From positions 124,001 to 188,000 of the forward strand of contig CBDCZF010000020.1 of the NCBI GenBank assembly GCA_965224225.1: a DNA stretch of 64,000 nt. The letters are read 5' to 3'. Source of the stretch: CAJQQK01 sp965224225. Its GTDB lineage: Bacteria; Pseudomonadota; Alphaproteobacteria; Rhizobiales; Hyphomicrobiaceae. The notes under the pieces were generated by a model, which worked only from the letters and a program-made list of their open reading frames with translations, did no database searches and had not been told where the DNA came from. Shown piece after piece: positions 35,097-44,158 of the stretch. The translations under genes and the position numbers were made by a program. How positions within the stretch are numbered: the stretch's first letter is position 1; each line of letters starts with the position of its first letter.

Positions 35097-35567
35097 ATGA
35101 AGCGGTTCATCGAGGGTTCTGATCGCAACCAGGCGACGCTGTTTCCTGAACGGCTGGATGACTATGTCAGCGATGACAATCCGGCTCGCGCGATTGATGC
35201 CTTCGTTGATGCACTGGATTTGAGCGCACTTGGCTTTGATGTCGTGCCAGAAGCCACCGGCCGACCCGGTTATCATCCGGCGACGATGCTCAAGATCTAC
35301 GTCTATGGCTACCTCAATCAGGTCCAATCTTCGCGTCGGCTGGAACGTGAGTGCGGTCGCAATGTCGAACTTGTCTGGCTGACCGGTTCACTGAAGCCAG
35401 ACTTCAAAACGATCGCCGATTTCCGCAAAGACAACGGGCCTGCCATCCGCAATGTATGCCGACAGTTTGTTGCGCTGTGCCGCGATATCAATCTGCTGGG
35501 CAGCGACAGCGTTGCTATCGACGGCAGTAAGTTCAAGGCTGTGAATGGCCGTTGCAAAGAGATTTGA
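35097..35567 (+). mobile_element. IS1182-family transposase, 5' fragment A
   Basis: The N-terminal 150 residues of an IS1182 transposase (MKRFIEGSDRNQATLFPE, TIADFRKDNGPAIRNVC, and the DDE start VAIDGSKFKAVN). The frame is lost after the first catalytic Asp region, so the enzyme is inactive. A GTGTGAAAACGT sequence just upstream matches the usual end of such elements. A related fragment lies at 36840. Confidence 0.8.
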
Positions 35568-35970
35568 GAAGAAAAACACCAAATTGCTGCGCGTCACCGA
35601 AGTACTCGAATGGCCGGCCGAATGACGGCACGTTCTCACACACCCTCTGGACATTTCGCCAATATCGGTTGCCGGACTATTTGTAGGGAGGTGTTGTCAT
35701 GGTCACACGATCATGTGGCCCACGATATGTCGGCTTATCGATGGGGACCTGCCAATCTAGGCAGGAAAGTAGACAACCGAAAATTTGCAGATAAAAGCGA
35801 CATTCCAAAGCCCATTACAGTGGGTCGAAGTCGGTCAGATGGTGTGGTCGGACTACACTTGATTGCTGCCAAAAAGCATTCGATTCTGCGGGGGCTAATC
35901 GCCGATACGTTCGCAGAGGAGAGCAAATTGCCCTGTAGTAGGTTGGACAACAACAATCGGAGACGCAACG
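35568..35970. other. Gap after IS1182 fragment A
   Basis: No gene is supported. A plus-strand frame across 35610-36212 has no family similarity and is antisense to the gene at 35971. Confidence 0.4.
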
Positions 35971-36327
35971 TTACCGACCATACGCAAATTTCGGCGTCCA
36001 ACTCCGCTCCAGATCTTCTTCGTCATCGTCTTCGTATTCGGGATCATCCGCTAGATCTTCGCTGCTCAGAACAGTCAGCGTGTAACCGTATCGTCCTAAA
36101 CCCAGTATCTCTTCATCAAGCTTTACCCGCGCATCGCCGTCGAACCAAGCCTGCAAGTCAGACTCTCCGCAGGCGCGCGCGCCGGCACTCACATTGTCGA
36201 GACCAGCATTGAACCGCCGTGTCTCGCATGCAGGTAACGGCGTACCCTTCCTCAGGAACTTCAATCGACCCAACTTCTTGAAGTTGTCTGACAAAAATGC
36301 GTAGGCGATTTTATCTTCTTGGCTCAC
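35971..36327 (-). CDS. Hypothetical protein with acidic C-terminus
   Basis: 118 residues from a GTG start. A first half with KLGRLKFLRKGTPLP and several Cys is followed by an acidic run (PEYEDDDEEDLERSW). No family is recognised. It lies between two transposase remnants, so it may be cargo or a leftover of an earlier insertion. Confidence 0.45.
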   Translation of the reverse strand: MSQEDKIAYAFLSDNFKKLGRLKFLRKGTPLPACETRRFNAGLDNVSAGARACGESDLQAWFDGDARVKLDEEILGLGRYGYTLTVLSSEDLADDPEYEDDDEEDLERSWTPKFAYGR

Positions 36328-36839
36328 GATAACGGCATCCTCACCGCCAAGGTCAACATGCTCATCGGCATCAACGTTGCGGTGTTGGCCGGTCTCTTGG
36401 TCCTGATCGTTGAGCGAGTGCTATAGTCCGCGGCTGGCATCGCTGGACTCGGCAGTTCGGGCTCTTACCACAAGGCAGGTATGGGGTGGTAAGCGGCCGT
36501 GCTATCCTCCATGTGAGTTTAGCGGCAGGTGACCCAAACCGGCTGTCGCGAAGATTTCAATCTCGCATCGCACAACAATTTGCCGTCGCTATAAGCGGAC
36601 CTGAGCAAGTGCGATATCGCCGAGGCACATGACCGACGTGATGATCAAATTGCTGTCGTCAGACAGAACCTCGATGATTTTCGCGATGGCAATTGGTCAA
36701 CATGTTCGCGAGCAGAGGTACAGCGGACCTCCTTCGCCAAGCCCAACTGAGAACGGGCGACGCGTGCTTTTGACCCTGGCTGTTTGAAAACGTGATGGCC
36801 GTTGCGATCGATCGCGATTGATTCGATACGGGGGATCGG
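36328..36839. other. Intergenic region with a small hydrophobic frame
   Basis: A 3' gene fragment ends at 36426; its last 22 codons from the ATG at 36358 encode a single transmembrane-like segment (MLIGINVAVLAGLLVLIVER). The upstream part of that gene is missing. The remainder shows no recognisable feature. Confidence 0.35.
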
Positions 36840-37240
36840 ATGAAGCGGTTCGTTGAGGGTGCAGACCGGGATCAGGCGACTCTGTTTCTCGAGTGTCTCG
36901 AAGATTGGATTGACGAAGATAATCCGGTCCGTGTCGTATATGTTTTCGTTGACACGCTTGACCTCGCCGATCTTGGCTTTTCCGGTGTTGTTCCGCAATC
37001 GACTGGGCGGCCCGCTTATCATCCACCAGCTCTCTTGAAGCTCTACGTCTACGAATATCTCAACGCGGTGCAATCGAGCCGTCGGCTCGAACGCGAAGCA
37101 GGGCGCAACGTTGAGGTGATGTGGCTGACACGGCAGCTGGCACCCGATCACAAGACAATTGCCGACTTTCGCAAAGACAATGGTCCCGCAATCCGCAAGG
37201 TCTGTTGTCGGTCGCGTCCGTTGCGATCGATGGGTCTAAG
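36840..37240 (+). mobile_element. IS1182-family transposase, 5' fragment B
   Basis: A second IS1182 N-terminal fragment (MKRFVEGADRDQATLFLE, TIADFRKDNGPAIRKVC), related to but distinct from fragment A. About 48 bp are deleted before the SVAIDGSK segment and the gene stops just after. TTTGAAAACGTG lies upstream. The two fragments point to at least two independent IS1182 insertions. Confidence 0.8.
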
Positions 37241-37553
37241 TCAAGAATTTGGAGTGTTGCGGCGTGAAAGCCCGTCGCCGAATAAATTGGTTTGACTCTC
37301 AACTACAAAGCGCCCATGGTCCCGTCTCTGGGAAGCGATTACACAGCGTTCCGATGGCGACTTGATGAAAAGTGTCAGACGGTCGAGTTCAGTACTCTCA
37401 CTAAGTGAAGATCGCATTCTATCCTACGAAATCAGAAATTAGGTCTGTGGAGCGGCTGATGCGTGCCGCGCCAAATGTCGTCGTACGACAGCTGTCGCAC
37501 GTTGCGACCTACAGGAGTTGAGCTTATGTATGCCCTCTTACGAGCATTAATTG

Positions 37554-38097
37554 AACTGACCTGCCCCCAATCTCAGGGCCACGGATAACGAGAATCCGTT
37601 CCAGCTGTTCTTGCCCCTTTTATGCTGCGTGAGCAAGTTTCTGTCGCGTCGTAGCCATCCCGCCGGAGCCGCCCTCGCTCGCTCGCCCATTCTGGCGAGC
37701 GAGGGCGGGGACAAGGGATGGCGGGCCATCCTGCTGGTGGGCCTGAAGTGAGCGGCGGGCGGCAGCAAACTCGGCCGGCGTTTGATAACCAAGCGAAGAG
37801 TGCGGGCGCTGCTCGTTGTAATCGACACGCCACTCCTCGATGATTGCGCGTGCCTCCTCAAGAGATGAGAACCAGTGCAAGTTCAGACACTCCTCTCTGA
37901 GCCGGCCGTTGAAGCTCTCGATGTAGGCGTTCTGCGTCGGTTTGCCGGGATCGATGAAATACAATTCGACGCCATTGTCGGCGGCCCAGGCATCGAGCGC
38001 GCGGCCGGTAAGTTCGGGGCCGTTGTCGACGACAAGGCGATCTGGGTAACCACGCTCACGTGCCGCCCGGTCGAGCAGATTGATCAGCTGTCGAATT
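37554..38097 (-). mobile_element. IS3-family transposase, 3' fragment
   Basis: Encodes the C-terminal part of an IS3 ORF B integrase core: VVDNGPELTGRALDAWA, IDPGKPTQNAYIESFNGRLREECLN, and WRVDYNEQRPHSSLGYQTP with the final catalytic Glu region. The N-terminal half is missing; the fragment ends about 35 bp before the second tRNA repeat. TGAACTGACCTGCCCCC at its 3' side resembles an IS3 end. The truncation may have happened when the second element inserted or before. Confidence 0.8.
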
Positions 38098-38130
38098 AAT
38101 CTTTTAACCTATTGATTTTATTGAATTTTT

Positions 38131-38178
38131 TGGCGCACCGGGGAAGATTCGAACTCCCGACCCCCAGATTCGTAGTCT
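38131..38178 (-). repeat. Attachment site copy 2: 3' end of tRNA-Arg(ACG)
   Basis: Identical over 48 bp to 24859-24906 and again only the 3' part of the tRNA. It separates element 1 from element 2, which has its own integrase 158 bp further on. This arrangement is a tandem integration at one tRNA site; insertion at the tRNA-proximal side implies that element 2 arrived after element 1. Confidence 0.85.
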
Positions 38179-38335
38179 TTATTTTTGCCACTCAGTAATG
38201 CGTGGCATTGCGCTAATACACTGTAATTACGCGCTTTTTCTACGCATCTATTGAGTATTATCCGCCTTGCTTTGCTCAAACATGTTCGCCATATGTTGGC
38301 CATTCCAGCCCGTCGGAACACGTGAGTGAAGCGTC

Positions 38336-39523
38336 ATGGCGAAGTCAGCAATCGAACGCGTATCCATCCGAAGCGTCAACAAGCTCGGCCCCAATGAAAC
38401 CATAACCGACCCCGACCTCAAGGGCTTCGGTGTCCGCCGACGCTCAGGTGGTCCCATCGATTTTCTGCACACGCGCGTCAAGGGCCGGCTGCGGTGGATC
38501 ACGATCGGGCGTCACGGCGAGCCCTGGACCCCGACCACGGCGCGCAAGGAAGCCAAGCGGCTCCTCTCCGAAATCATCAACGGCACCGATCCGGCTGCCG
38601 CCAAGGAGGCGACCCGGAAAGCGCCGACGGTCCGGGAAGCGGCAGAGCGGTTTATGGCCGAGCATGGCATGAGGCTTAAGCCCCGCACGCGCGAGGAATA
38701 CCAGCGGCTTTTTAAGAACGCGATCCTGCCGGAGTTCGCCAGACGCCAGCTTCGCGAGGTGTCGCGCGCCGACGTCGTCAGCTTTCACACAAAGCTAGCG
38801 GGCACGCCGCGCAAGGCCAACTTCGCCCTGAGTGTGCTCTCCAAGATGATGAACTGGGCGGAGATGAAGGGACTGCGACCGGAGAACTCCAACCCTTGTC
38901 GCTTAGTGCAAAAATACCGGGAGAACAAGCGGCAGAGGTTCTTGGCGAAGGAAGAGGTGGCAAAGCTCGGCAGCGTTCTCGATCACCTAGAAGCCGATGG
39001 TTCCGAAAGTCCCTATGTCATTGCCGCGATCAGATTGCTACTGCTGACCGGCGCAAGGCTATCCGAGATCCTGACCTTGGAGTGGCGCTTTGTTGACCTT
39101 CAGCGCGCAATCATCTTCCTGCCGGACAGCAAGACCGGTCAGAAGCCGATCTTTCTCAACAATGCGGCGCAAGACCTGCTCATCAATCTGCCCCGTATCG
39201 ACGGCAACCCTTACGTTATTGTTGGCGAGGTCGAAGGCGGCCACCTGATCAACTTACAGAAGCCTTGGCGGCGCATCCGCAAGCACGTCGATATCGACGA
39301 TGTTCGTCTCCATGACCTCCGCCATTCCTTCGCCTCGTTTGCTGCGGAAGGCGGGGCCTCCCTGCAAATGATTGGTGCATTGCTCGGCCACACACAGCCC
39401 GAAACGACACAGCGCTACGCGCACCTTGTGCAAGACCAAGTGCAGAGGGTGAATGATGATGTCGGTGAGAGAATTTCCAACGCTCTTGCCCACCCTTCCG
39501 CTCCGACCCCGCGCCATACTTAA
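38336..39523 (+). CDS. Tyrosine integrase of element 2 (DUF4102 type)
   Basis: 395 residues with an arm-binding domain (DLKGFGVRRRSGGPIDFLH), a core-binding helical domain and a catalytic domain: LTGARLSEILTLEW, LHDLRHSFASFAAEGG and LLGHTQPETTQRYAHL with the nucleophile Tyr. It differs clearly from the integrase at 25021 but occupies the same position relative to a tRNA-Arg repeat. GC content drops shortly after its end. Confidence 0.93.
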   Translation: MAKSAIERVSIRSVNKLGPNETITDPDLKGFGVRRRSGGPIDFLHTRVKGRLRWITIGRHGEPWTPTTARKEAKRLLSEIINGTDPAAAKEATRKAPTVREAAERFMAEHGMRLKPRTREEYQRLFKNAILPEFARRQLREVSRADVVSFHTKLAGTPRKANFALSVLSKMMNWAEMKGLRPENSNPCRLVQKYRENKRQRFLAKEEVAKLGSVLDHLEADGSESPYVIAAIRLLLLTGARLSEILTLEWRFVDLQRAIIFLPDSKTGQKPIFLNNAAQDLLINLPRIDGNPYVIVGEVEGGHLINLQKPWRRIRKHVDIDDVRLHDLRHSFASFAAEGGASLQMIGALLGHTQPETTQRYAHLVQDQVQRVNDDVGERISNALAHPSAPTPRHT

Positions 39524-39701
39524 TCGTTTGGGGACGCTGGTCCTCAGCTACCCACTAAACCTTCGAATGGTCTGGAGCGCAACTCTCAGATATTCTACAT
39601 TGGCCAAACTCCGCTTGCGACGAATAAAACAATCACCGACAGCGCTCGGAAATCTTTGTCAACAGCTATGCCTCTCAAAACTGATTTACGCAGGTGACCA
39701 A

Positions 39702-40517
39702 ATGAGAGAACAGAAACAAGAGCGCGCGCCGCTCCGCGACCTCCATCATATCAGAGCACGTTACGACATCTTGCTTTGTGATGTATGGGGAACCCTTTAT
39801 GACGGCATCCGGCCAATAAGCCAAATCGTCCGCCTTTGTCAAGACCACCTGAATGAAGGCAGAAGTCTGGTTGTGATCTCAAACTCCCCAAAGCTTACCG
39901 TCGAACTGAAAAGGCGTCTACGAAACCAAGGAATACCAGAAGCAATCCTCTCGCACGTGATTACTTCCGGTCAAATGGCGCATAAATACTTGGCCAACAA
40001 TAAGATACGACAGATCTTCCATATCGGACCAACCAGTAATGAGCGAATACTGTCTTGCGACAGCCGAAAAACGGTTCGCCCAGAGGAGGCGCAAATTATA
40101 CTATGCAGCGGCTTGTATAACGACACGACTGAAACCCCGAGCGATTACCATTCAATGCTCAGCAAGTGTCGGTCTTTAAATCTGACGATGCTGTGCAGCA
40201 ATCCCGATTATTCCGCGCCTAAAGGGAGTGAAAGACGCCCATGCGCTGGCACAATAGCAGAACTTTATCGCGACATGGGGGGTAAGGTAATCTTCACAGG
40301 AAAACCCTGCAGCGCCATCTATACTGAGGCGATCTCATTGATTTCACACCATTTTCGGCATGTGCACAAATCCGAAATCTTAGCTCTTGGAGACGACGTA
40401 AGAACGGACGTTCAAGGCGCTCGAAATTTCGGCATAGACTGTGTTCAGCTGGAATGGTCGTCATCGTTTTGCGACTTCACGATGACGCATCACAAGACTA
40501 CGCAGCGAGAGACTTAG
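39702..40517 (+). CDS. HAD-superfamily IIA phosphatase (TIGR01459-like)
   Basis: 271-residue HAD hydrolase. Motif I is DVWGTLYDG, where the usual second Asp is replaced by Trp as in the TIGR01459 group. Motif II is VVISNSPK, the Lys is in FTGKPCSAIY and motif IV is LALGDDVRTDVQGA. It would remove phosphate from a small metabolite, possibly a sugar phosphate. The ATG at 39702 has AGGTGA upstream; the frame extends further 5' but without similarity. Its stop overlaps the stop of the convergent IucA/IucC-like gene by 4 bp, a tight arrangement suggesting joint inheritance. Confidence 0.8.
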   Translation: MREQKQERAPLRDLHHIRARYDILLCDVWGTLYDGIRPISQIVRLCQDHLNEGRSLVVISNSPKLTVELKRRLRNQGIPEAILSHVITSGQMAHKYLANNKIRQIFHIGPTSNERILSCDSRKTVRPEEAQIILCSGLYNDTTETPSDYHSMLSKCRSLNLTMLCSNPDYSAPKGSERRPCAGTIAELYRDMGGKVIFTGKPCSAIYTEAISLISHHFRHVHKSEILALGDDVRTDVQGARNFGIDCVQLEWSSSFCDFTMTHHKTTQRET

Positions 40518-41737
40518 CGGAACTTCGGTTCGTACTGTACAACATAGTCGGAGCGACTGGCGCCCAAAATATTCTCATACCGATACCACATGTTATTGCT
40601 GCCGAAGTAATTCTCAGTATCGACGCGCGCACGCACGTAATCTTTTATAGTAGAAACTATTATCGAGCTATCGAGATTCGTTTCCATTGAAACCCTTTCG
40701 ATGAGCGGGCTGATTATGTACTCACCCAATTTGAAGTCAAACGCAAAGCTCCGCCTCTCAAAGAAATCTTTCGAGACGCCTCGTTCTATCGTTTTATATG
40801 AACAGAAGGATGTGTGGAGTTTGTGGCGCTTCCGTTGCGTCAGATCTTTAAAAAAATCGCCAGCATCCCTGAGATAAATCTTTATTTCGCCATTTCCATT
40901 GAATCCGTAGAGAACATTTTGAGCATTCATTTCCGGTATGAGACCAAGTTCGAGAGAACACGCAAAAAACGCCTCAATGAGCGGAGCGATGAACTTGTTG
41001 AAGAACGTCGTTTCGTCAAGAGCATTCCTATTTGCAATAACTGAAACAAGCGCGATGGCGTCTCCTCGCGAAGCAAAGAGGGAAAACGCTGGAATAAGAG
41101 CAAAGTTCTGGTCAGCTGCGTGCAACTCTCGGGGGATCTGCCGGATTATCACACCATGTGGCCCATAGCCACTTTGAGGTAAGAAAAAACCACGGCTTTC
41201 TGGTAGGATTTCGAAGCGGTTAGCGAATGAATGCTGATGCATTTCCAGCTCACGGCTATTCTCGATTGCAGATAGCCATTTAAACATCGCTAAGTCGCGA
41301 CTATAACGCCCAATTCGACTTGGTAAGTGGAGCTTCAAGAGAACGCCGAGAGATGGAACATAAACTGTTCGGAGCGATGCCGTAGGTATCGCCAAAACCT
41401 CGCGGCCCCTCTCGCGGCGAGCGGAAGTTTGAGAATTCGCACCCGCATGTGCTAACAATGGGTGGAACGGAAAGAGGATATGGTCTGGGCTTGCTAGTGG
41501 TGAAGGTATGGAGCCCACGCACACAACGCAATCCGCTTCCAACGCGGACAACGGCAGCTGAAAACCGCTATGGCGAGTACCTGCATTGTATGGATCTGGT
41601 AGTGAAGCTAAAAATCCGCTAGGCGTACCATCATTGAGAGTATTCTCAAGGCCGAGCCATAGAGAGAGCCCGGCGCCTGCTACCTTTGAGTGACTGTACC
41701 CTGCGCCAAGAAAATCTAGAAGCTCATCTGCCTTCAT
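40514..41737 (-). CDS. IucA/IucC-like (NIS) synthetase, divergent and short
   Basis: 407 residues, against about 580-600 for typical siderophore NIS synthetases. Recognisable pieces are HPLLAHAGAN, PTASLRTVYVPSLGVLLKLH (the SxRT region followed by a KLxLPxRI-like strand) and the C-terminal EMNAQNVLYGFNGNGEIKI-YLRDAGD, matching the EAHGQN...LRDxGG block. NIS enzymes adenylate a carboxylate and join it to an amine or alcohol. The start is the ATG at 41737, 14 bp inside the end of the preceding S66-like gene. It is the last gene of a four-gene operon starting at 44061. No siderophore transporter or diamine gene is nearby, so a siderophore is not implied. Confidence 0.75.
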   Translation of the reverse strand: MKADELLDFLGAGYSHSKVAGAGLSLWLGLENTLNDGTPSGFLASLPDPYNAGTRHSGFQLPLSALEADCVVCVGSIPSPLASPDHILFPFHPLLAHAGANSQTSARRERGREVLAIPTASLRTVYVPSLGVLLKLHLPSRIGRYSRDLAMFKWLSAIENSRELEMHQHSFANRFEILPESRGFFLPQSGYGPHGVIIRQIPRELHAADQNFALIPAFSLFASRGDAIALVSVIANRNALDETTFFNKFIAPLIEAFFACSLELGLIPEMNAQNVLYGFNGNGEIKIYLRDAGDFFKDLTQRKRHKLHTSFCSYKTIERGVSKDFFERRSFAFDFKLGEYIISPLIERVSMETNLDSSIIVSTIKDYVRARVDTENYFGSNNMWYRYENILGASRSDYVVQYEPKFR

Positions 41738-42647
41738 GACCGAAGATCTCACTCTCAACTCGCATTGATGCGTTCGCTGTATCTAGCACCACATTCGCGC
41801 CAATCGGCAGCACAGGATTGGAACTTTCGCTGTGTCCAAAGTCATTACACTTCAGTATTGGAAGCCCGCACCCGAATAGGTTACGCATACACTGTGTAAG
41901 CTCACCACGAGCGATGTTCCGGCACCTGCCGATCAAGATGCCCCTCAAAGAATCACCTAAAGTTCTGCGAAGAGATGTCTGTAGAGCCCGTTTCAAACCC
42001 AACAGGTCAAGCGACGAAGTCTCAAAGAACAAGATGAGCGGCGACTGGTCCGCTCCCAGCGTATGTGCAGCTGAGAAATGGCTAAGGAATGAACGCAAGC
42101 TTCCGCCCACTAGTCTGCCATATGCAGTTCCGCCTACTATATCCTCCACATCTCGGCTGAAAAAGATTTGGCTCAGTGAGCAAATATTGTCGAGCGGTCG
42201 CTTCCCATCGCTGATAAGATTGAGCTTACCGAGATAGTTCGGTCCGTAAAATGTGCAGCAACCAGTGCTTAGAGATATTTGATTTAACAATACACAGTTA
42301 TCCCCATAGCCAAAGATAGGCTTGCCTGCGGCGCGAACATTATCGTAATTCACCAACCTCACGATCTCGTGGGTCCTGCTCCCCGCCCACGCTGCAATCA
42401 CTGCGTCCATTTTACCGTCGAGAATAAGAGCATTGAATTCATTTGCTCGATACTCTGCAGGCGCTAATGTTTTCCAGTCTTCCAATTTCCCATTGAAGTC
42501 GGGATCAACACCGAATCCCCAACTGCGAAGACGGCATGCGCCCGCCCTCACAAACTTTGCCCGCTCGTCCGTGATTTCTCTTGCGGGATTGAAGACGCCA
42601 AACACCGCCCCCTGCTCAAGCGGTTTCAAACGTGTACACGACGGCAT
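41724..42647 (-). CDS. S66 (LD-carboxypeptidase/MccF) family protein lacking the nucleophile
   Basis: 307 residues of the S66 fold. The active-site Glu (LILFFETS) and His (NDFGHSES) are in the family positions, as is the GGSLRSFLSHF segment. The nucleophile Ser of the GxSD motif is replaced by Gly115 (FGYGDNC). The family cleaves murein tetrapeptides (LdcA) or hydrolyses microcin C-type acyl-adenylates (MccF). Loss of Ser suggests a pseudoenzyme, an altered chemistry, or a binding protein. Its start follows the stop of the upstream membrane-protein gene by one base, so they are coupled. Confidence 0.8.
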   Translation of the reverse strand: MPSCTRLKPLEQGAVFGVFNPAREITDERAKFVRAGACRLRSWGFGVDPDFNGKLEDWKTLAPAEYRANEFNALILDGKMDAVIAAWAGSRTHEIVRLVNYDNVRAAGKPIFGYGDNCVLLNQISLSTGCCTFYGPNYLGKLNLISDGKRPLDNICSLSQIFFSRDVEDIVGGTAYGRLVGGSLRSFLSHFSAAHTLGADQSPLILFFETSSLDLLGLKRALQTSLRRTLGDSLRGILIGRCRNIARGELTQCMRNLFGCGLPILKCNDFGHSESSNPVLPIGANVVLDTANASMRVESEIFGHEGR

Positions 42648-42648
42648 A

Positions 42649-43518
42649 CTATTCGAACCCGTATTCCTTAGTTGCGTTTGGATCAGCATAATACTCCAAC
42701 GAACGAAGCAAGAATCTGGGTAAATAGCCCTTTGACTCTTTAATCCTCAATAACAGCCAGGGAGACTGCGATCCACGAATAGACGGAGGCCCATATGAAT
42801 AATAGATGATATCATCGTCGATCTTTACAATCGAAATTGTCGGCAAGCTCTTCGCAAGTAAAAATTTCACTCGTCTCAGTTCAGTTTTAGTGAGGTTTTG
42901 GCGGATTGTGGTCGATATTTCGGCGGGATACCGGTCCACCCATGAGCCATCATAAGCGAGGTCTTCGCCTTTGTGCCATTCGTGCTCCTCTCTCGCTCTG
43001 CTGGTAACGCCCGCGCTGTCGGACGCTCCCATAACGAATGTTACTTTCAAGTTTTTTCTACTACTTATACGGTTGGCAATGCTCTCCAACAACTCTCTAT
43101 TATGTACAAGAAACCCAAGGCCTAAGCCAACGAAAGTCATGTCCGTGCTTGCAGAATCGATCCGACTTGATAACCATTCAATCAACTTAGGGTCACGGTC
43201 GCTGGAAAATACGTCTTGAATCCCTTCCCGAGCCATCGTGGATATGAAATGATTTTCCGAGTTTAGAACCTTCGATTGGAAGCCGTCGAAAATGGCGCCG
43301 ACTAAGGCTCCTCCAAAAATGGCGCCAAATACTAGCTTGCATGTCTCGAAAAATGGTCCATCAAAGGCCGCCGAAACAAGCACCTGTTTCTTAGCGGTGA
43401 GCACGGCCTGATAAGAAAACAAGAATATTATAACGGCAAGGGAGAAGAGGCCAAGGGAATACACTATTATCCGATAGCGCTTTCTGGCTTCAAGCCAACT
43501 TAAGACGGGCGGTTCCAT
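42649..43518 (-). CDS. Two-helix membrane protein with cytoplasmic domain
   Basis: 289 residues. Two hydrophobic segments lie near residues 15-42 and 60-80; the rest is soluble. The soluble part includes IEWLSSRIDSASTDMTFVG, a stretch ending in KVTFVMGAS and later SIVKIDDDIIYYSYGPP, a layout reminiscent of phospholipase-D-like or effector-type sensor domains, but no HKD motif is present. Function unknown. It is the second gene of the operon and probably anchors or localises the activity at the membrane. Confidence 0.6.
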   Translation of the reverse strand: MEPPVLSWLEARKRYRIIVYSLGLFSLAVIIFLFSYQAVLTAKKQVLVSAAFDGPFFETCKLVFGAIFGGALVGAIFDGFQSKVLNSENHFISTMAREGIQDVFSSDRDPKLIEWLSSRIDSASTDMTFVGLGLGFLVHNRELLESIANRISSRKNLKVTFVMGASDSAGVTSRAREEHEWHKGEDLAYDGSWVDRYPAEISTTIRQNLTKTELRRVKFLLAKSLPTISIVKIDDDIIYYSYGPPSIRGSQSPWLLLRIKESKGYLPRFLLRSLEYYADPNATKEYGFE

Positions 43519-43527
43519 GCTATCCAA

Positions 43528-44061
43528 CTATTCCGCGATAACATCTTCAAAGTGGATGCCTTGACCGATTTTTAGTTGTGTCTTCACTTTCTTTGCCCGT
43601 AGCAAATCATATGGCAGAGATAAGTTCGGTATTGTCTGAGTAGCGAGTTTTCCTAAAGTGATGTGAGGCCGGTAGCGGTCGCCAATATCGTTTTTCACGT
43701 TATGTGGACCGATGAGGCCCGCGATCCTCTCTTGGAGATTCAGAAGTGACCGTGATGTAAGTACCGATATCTCGATCCAAGTTGATCCATCGCTCGATGG
43801 GAGCCCCGTCAAGCCCGCAAAATCAAGTTCTACTTGAATCGGGCTCCTCGTGAGTTCGGACCAAGCTGAAGTCGCGTCCTGGCTCTCCAATGTGCATTGG
43901 CACACAGTGACGTGCGGGAACCGCTTGGTAAACACAGCAAACGCGGAGCCAAGTTCTCGTTGCAATTGTTGTTCGTAAGCATCAAGTTTGGCGCGGAAAT
44001 CTAGCTCGGGCACAAGAGCAAAATTCACGATCGGTGGGTTGGTCTCGGTCACAGCACACAT
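43528..44061 (-). CDS. 2H phosphoesterase (LigT/2'-5' RNA ligase family)
   Basis: 177 residues with the two HxT motifs that define the 2H superfamily: H50-V-T (FPHVTVCQ) and H133-I-T (RPHITLGK), separated by about 80 residues as usual. Members open cyclic phosphodiesters (2',3'-cyclic or 1',2'-cyclic nucleotides) or join RNA ends. In an operon with adenylate-forming and ADP-sugar enzymes, a small nucleotide or cyclic sugar phosphate is a possible substrate. It is the first gene of the operon, with the divergent hldE operon on the other side. Confidence 0.82.
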   Translation of the reverse strand: MCAVTETNPPIVNFALVPELDFRAKLDAYEQQLQRELGSAFAVFTKRFPHVTVCQCTLESQDATSAWSELTRSPIQVELDFAGLTGLPSSDGSTWIEISVLTSRSLLNLQERIAGLIGPHNVKNDIGDRYRPHITLGKLATQTIPNLSLPYDLLRAKKVKTQLKIGQGIHFEDVIAE

Positions 44062-44158
44062 CTTTCATGAAGGTTCGCGTGATGGATGCTACCATCCTGG
44101 TCGCTGGCGTTCAATGGGAACGGTTGAGAAGTGGAAGGCGGAGCGGGAGGGCATGAGC
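44062..44158. promoter_or_regulatory. Divergent promoter region of the two cargo operons
   Basis: About 100 bp separate the 2H-phosphoesterase start from the chosen hldE start. Both operons must be controlled from here, which suggests co-regulation. No operator motif was identified. Confidence 0.4.

Noticed and set aside
35610..36212. 200-codon plus-strand gene
   Set aside because: No family similarity, Arg/His-rich shadow composition, and partly antisense to a better frame.
40514..41737. Siderophore biosynthesis locus
   Set aside because: No transporter, receptor, diamine or hydroxylase gene lies nearby, and the enzyme is short and divergent.
41724..42647. Microcin C immunity (MccF) function
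   Set aside because: The nucleophile Ser is Gly, so the known MccF hydrolysis is not expected, and no mccA/B/C-like genes are visible.
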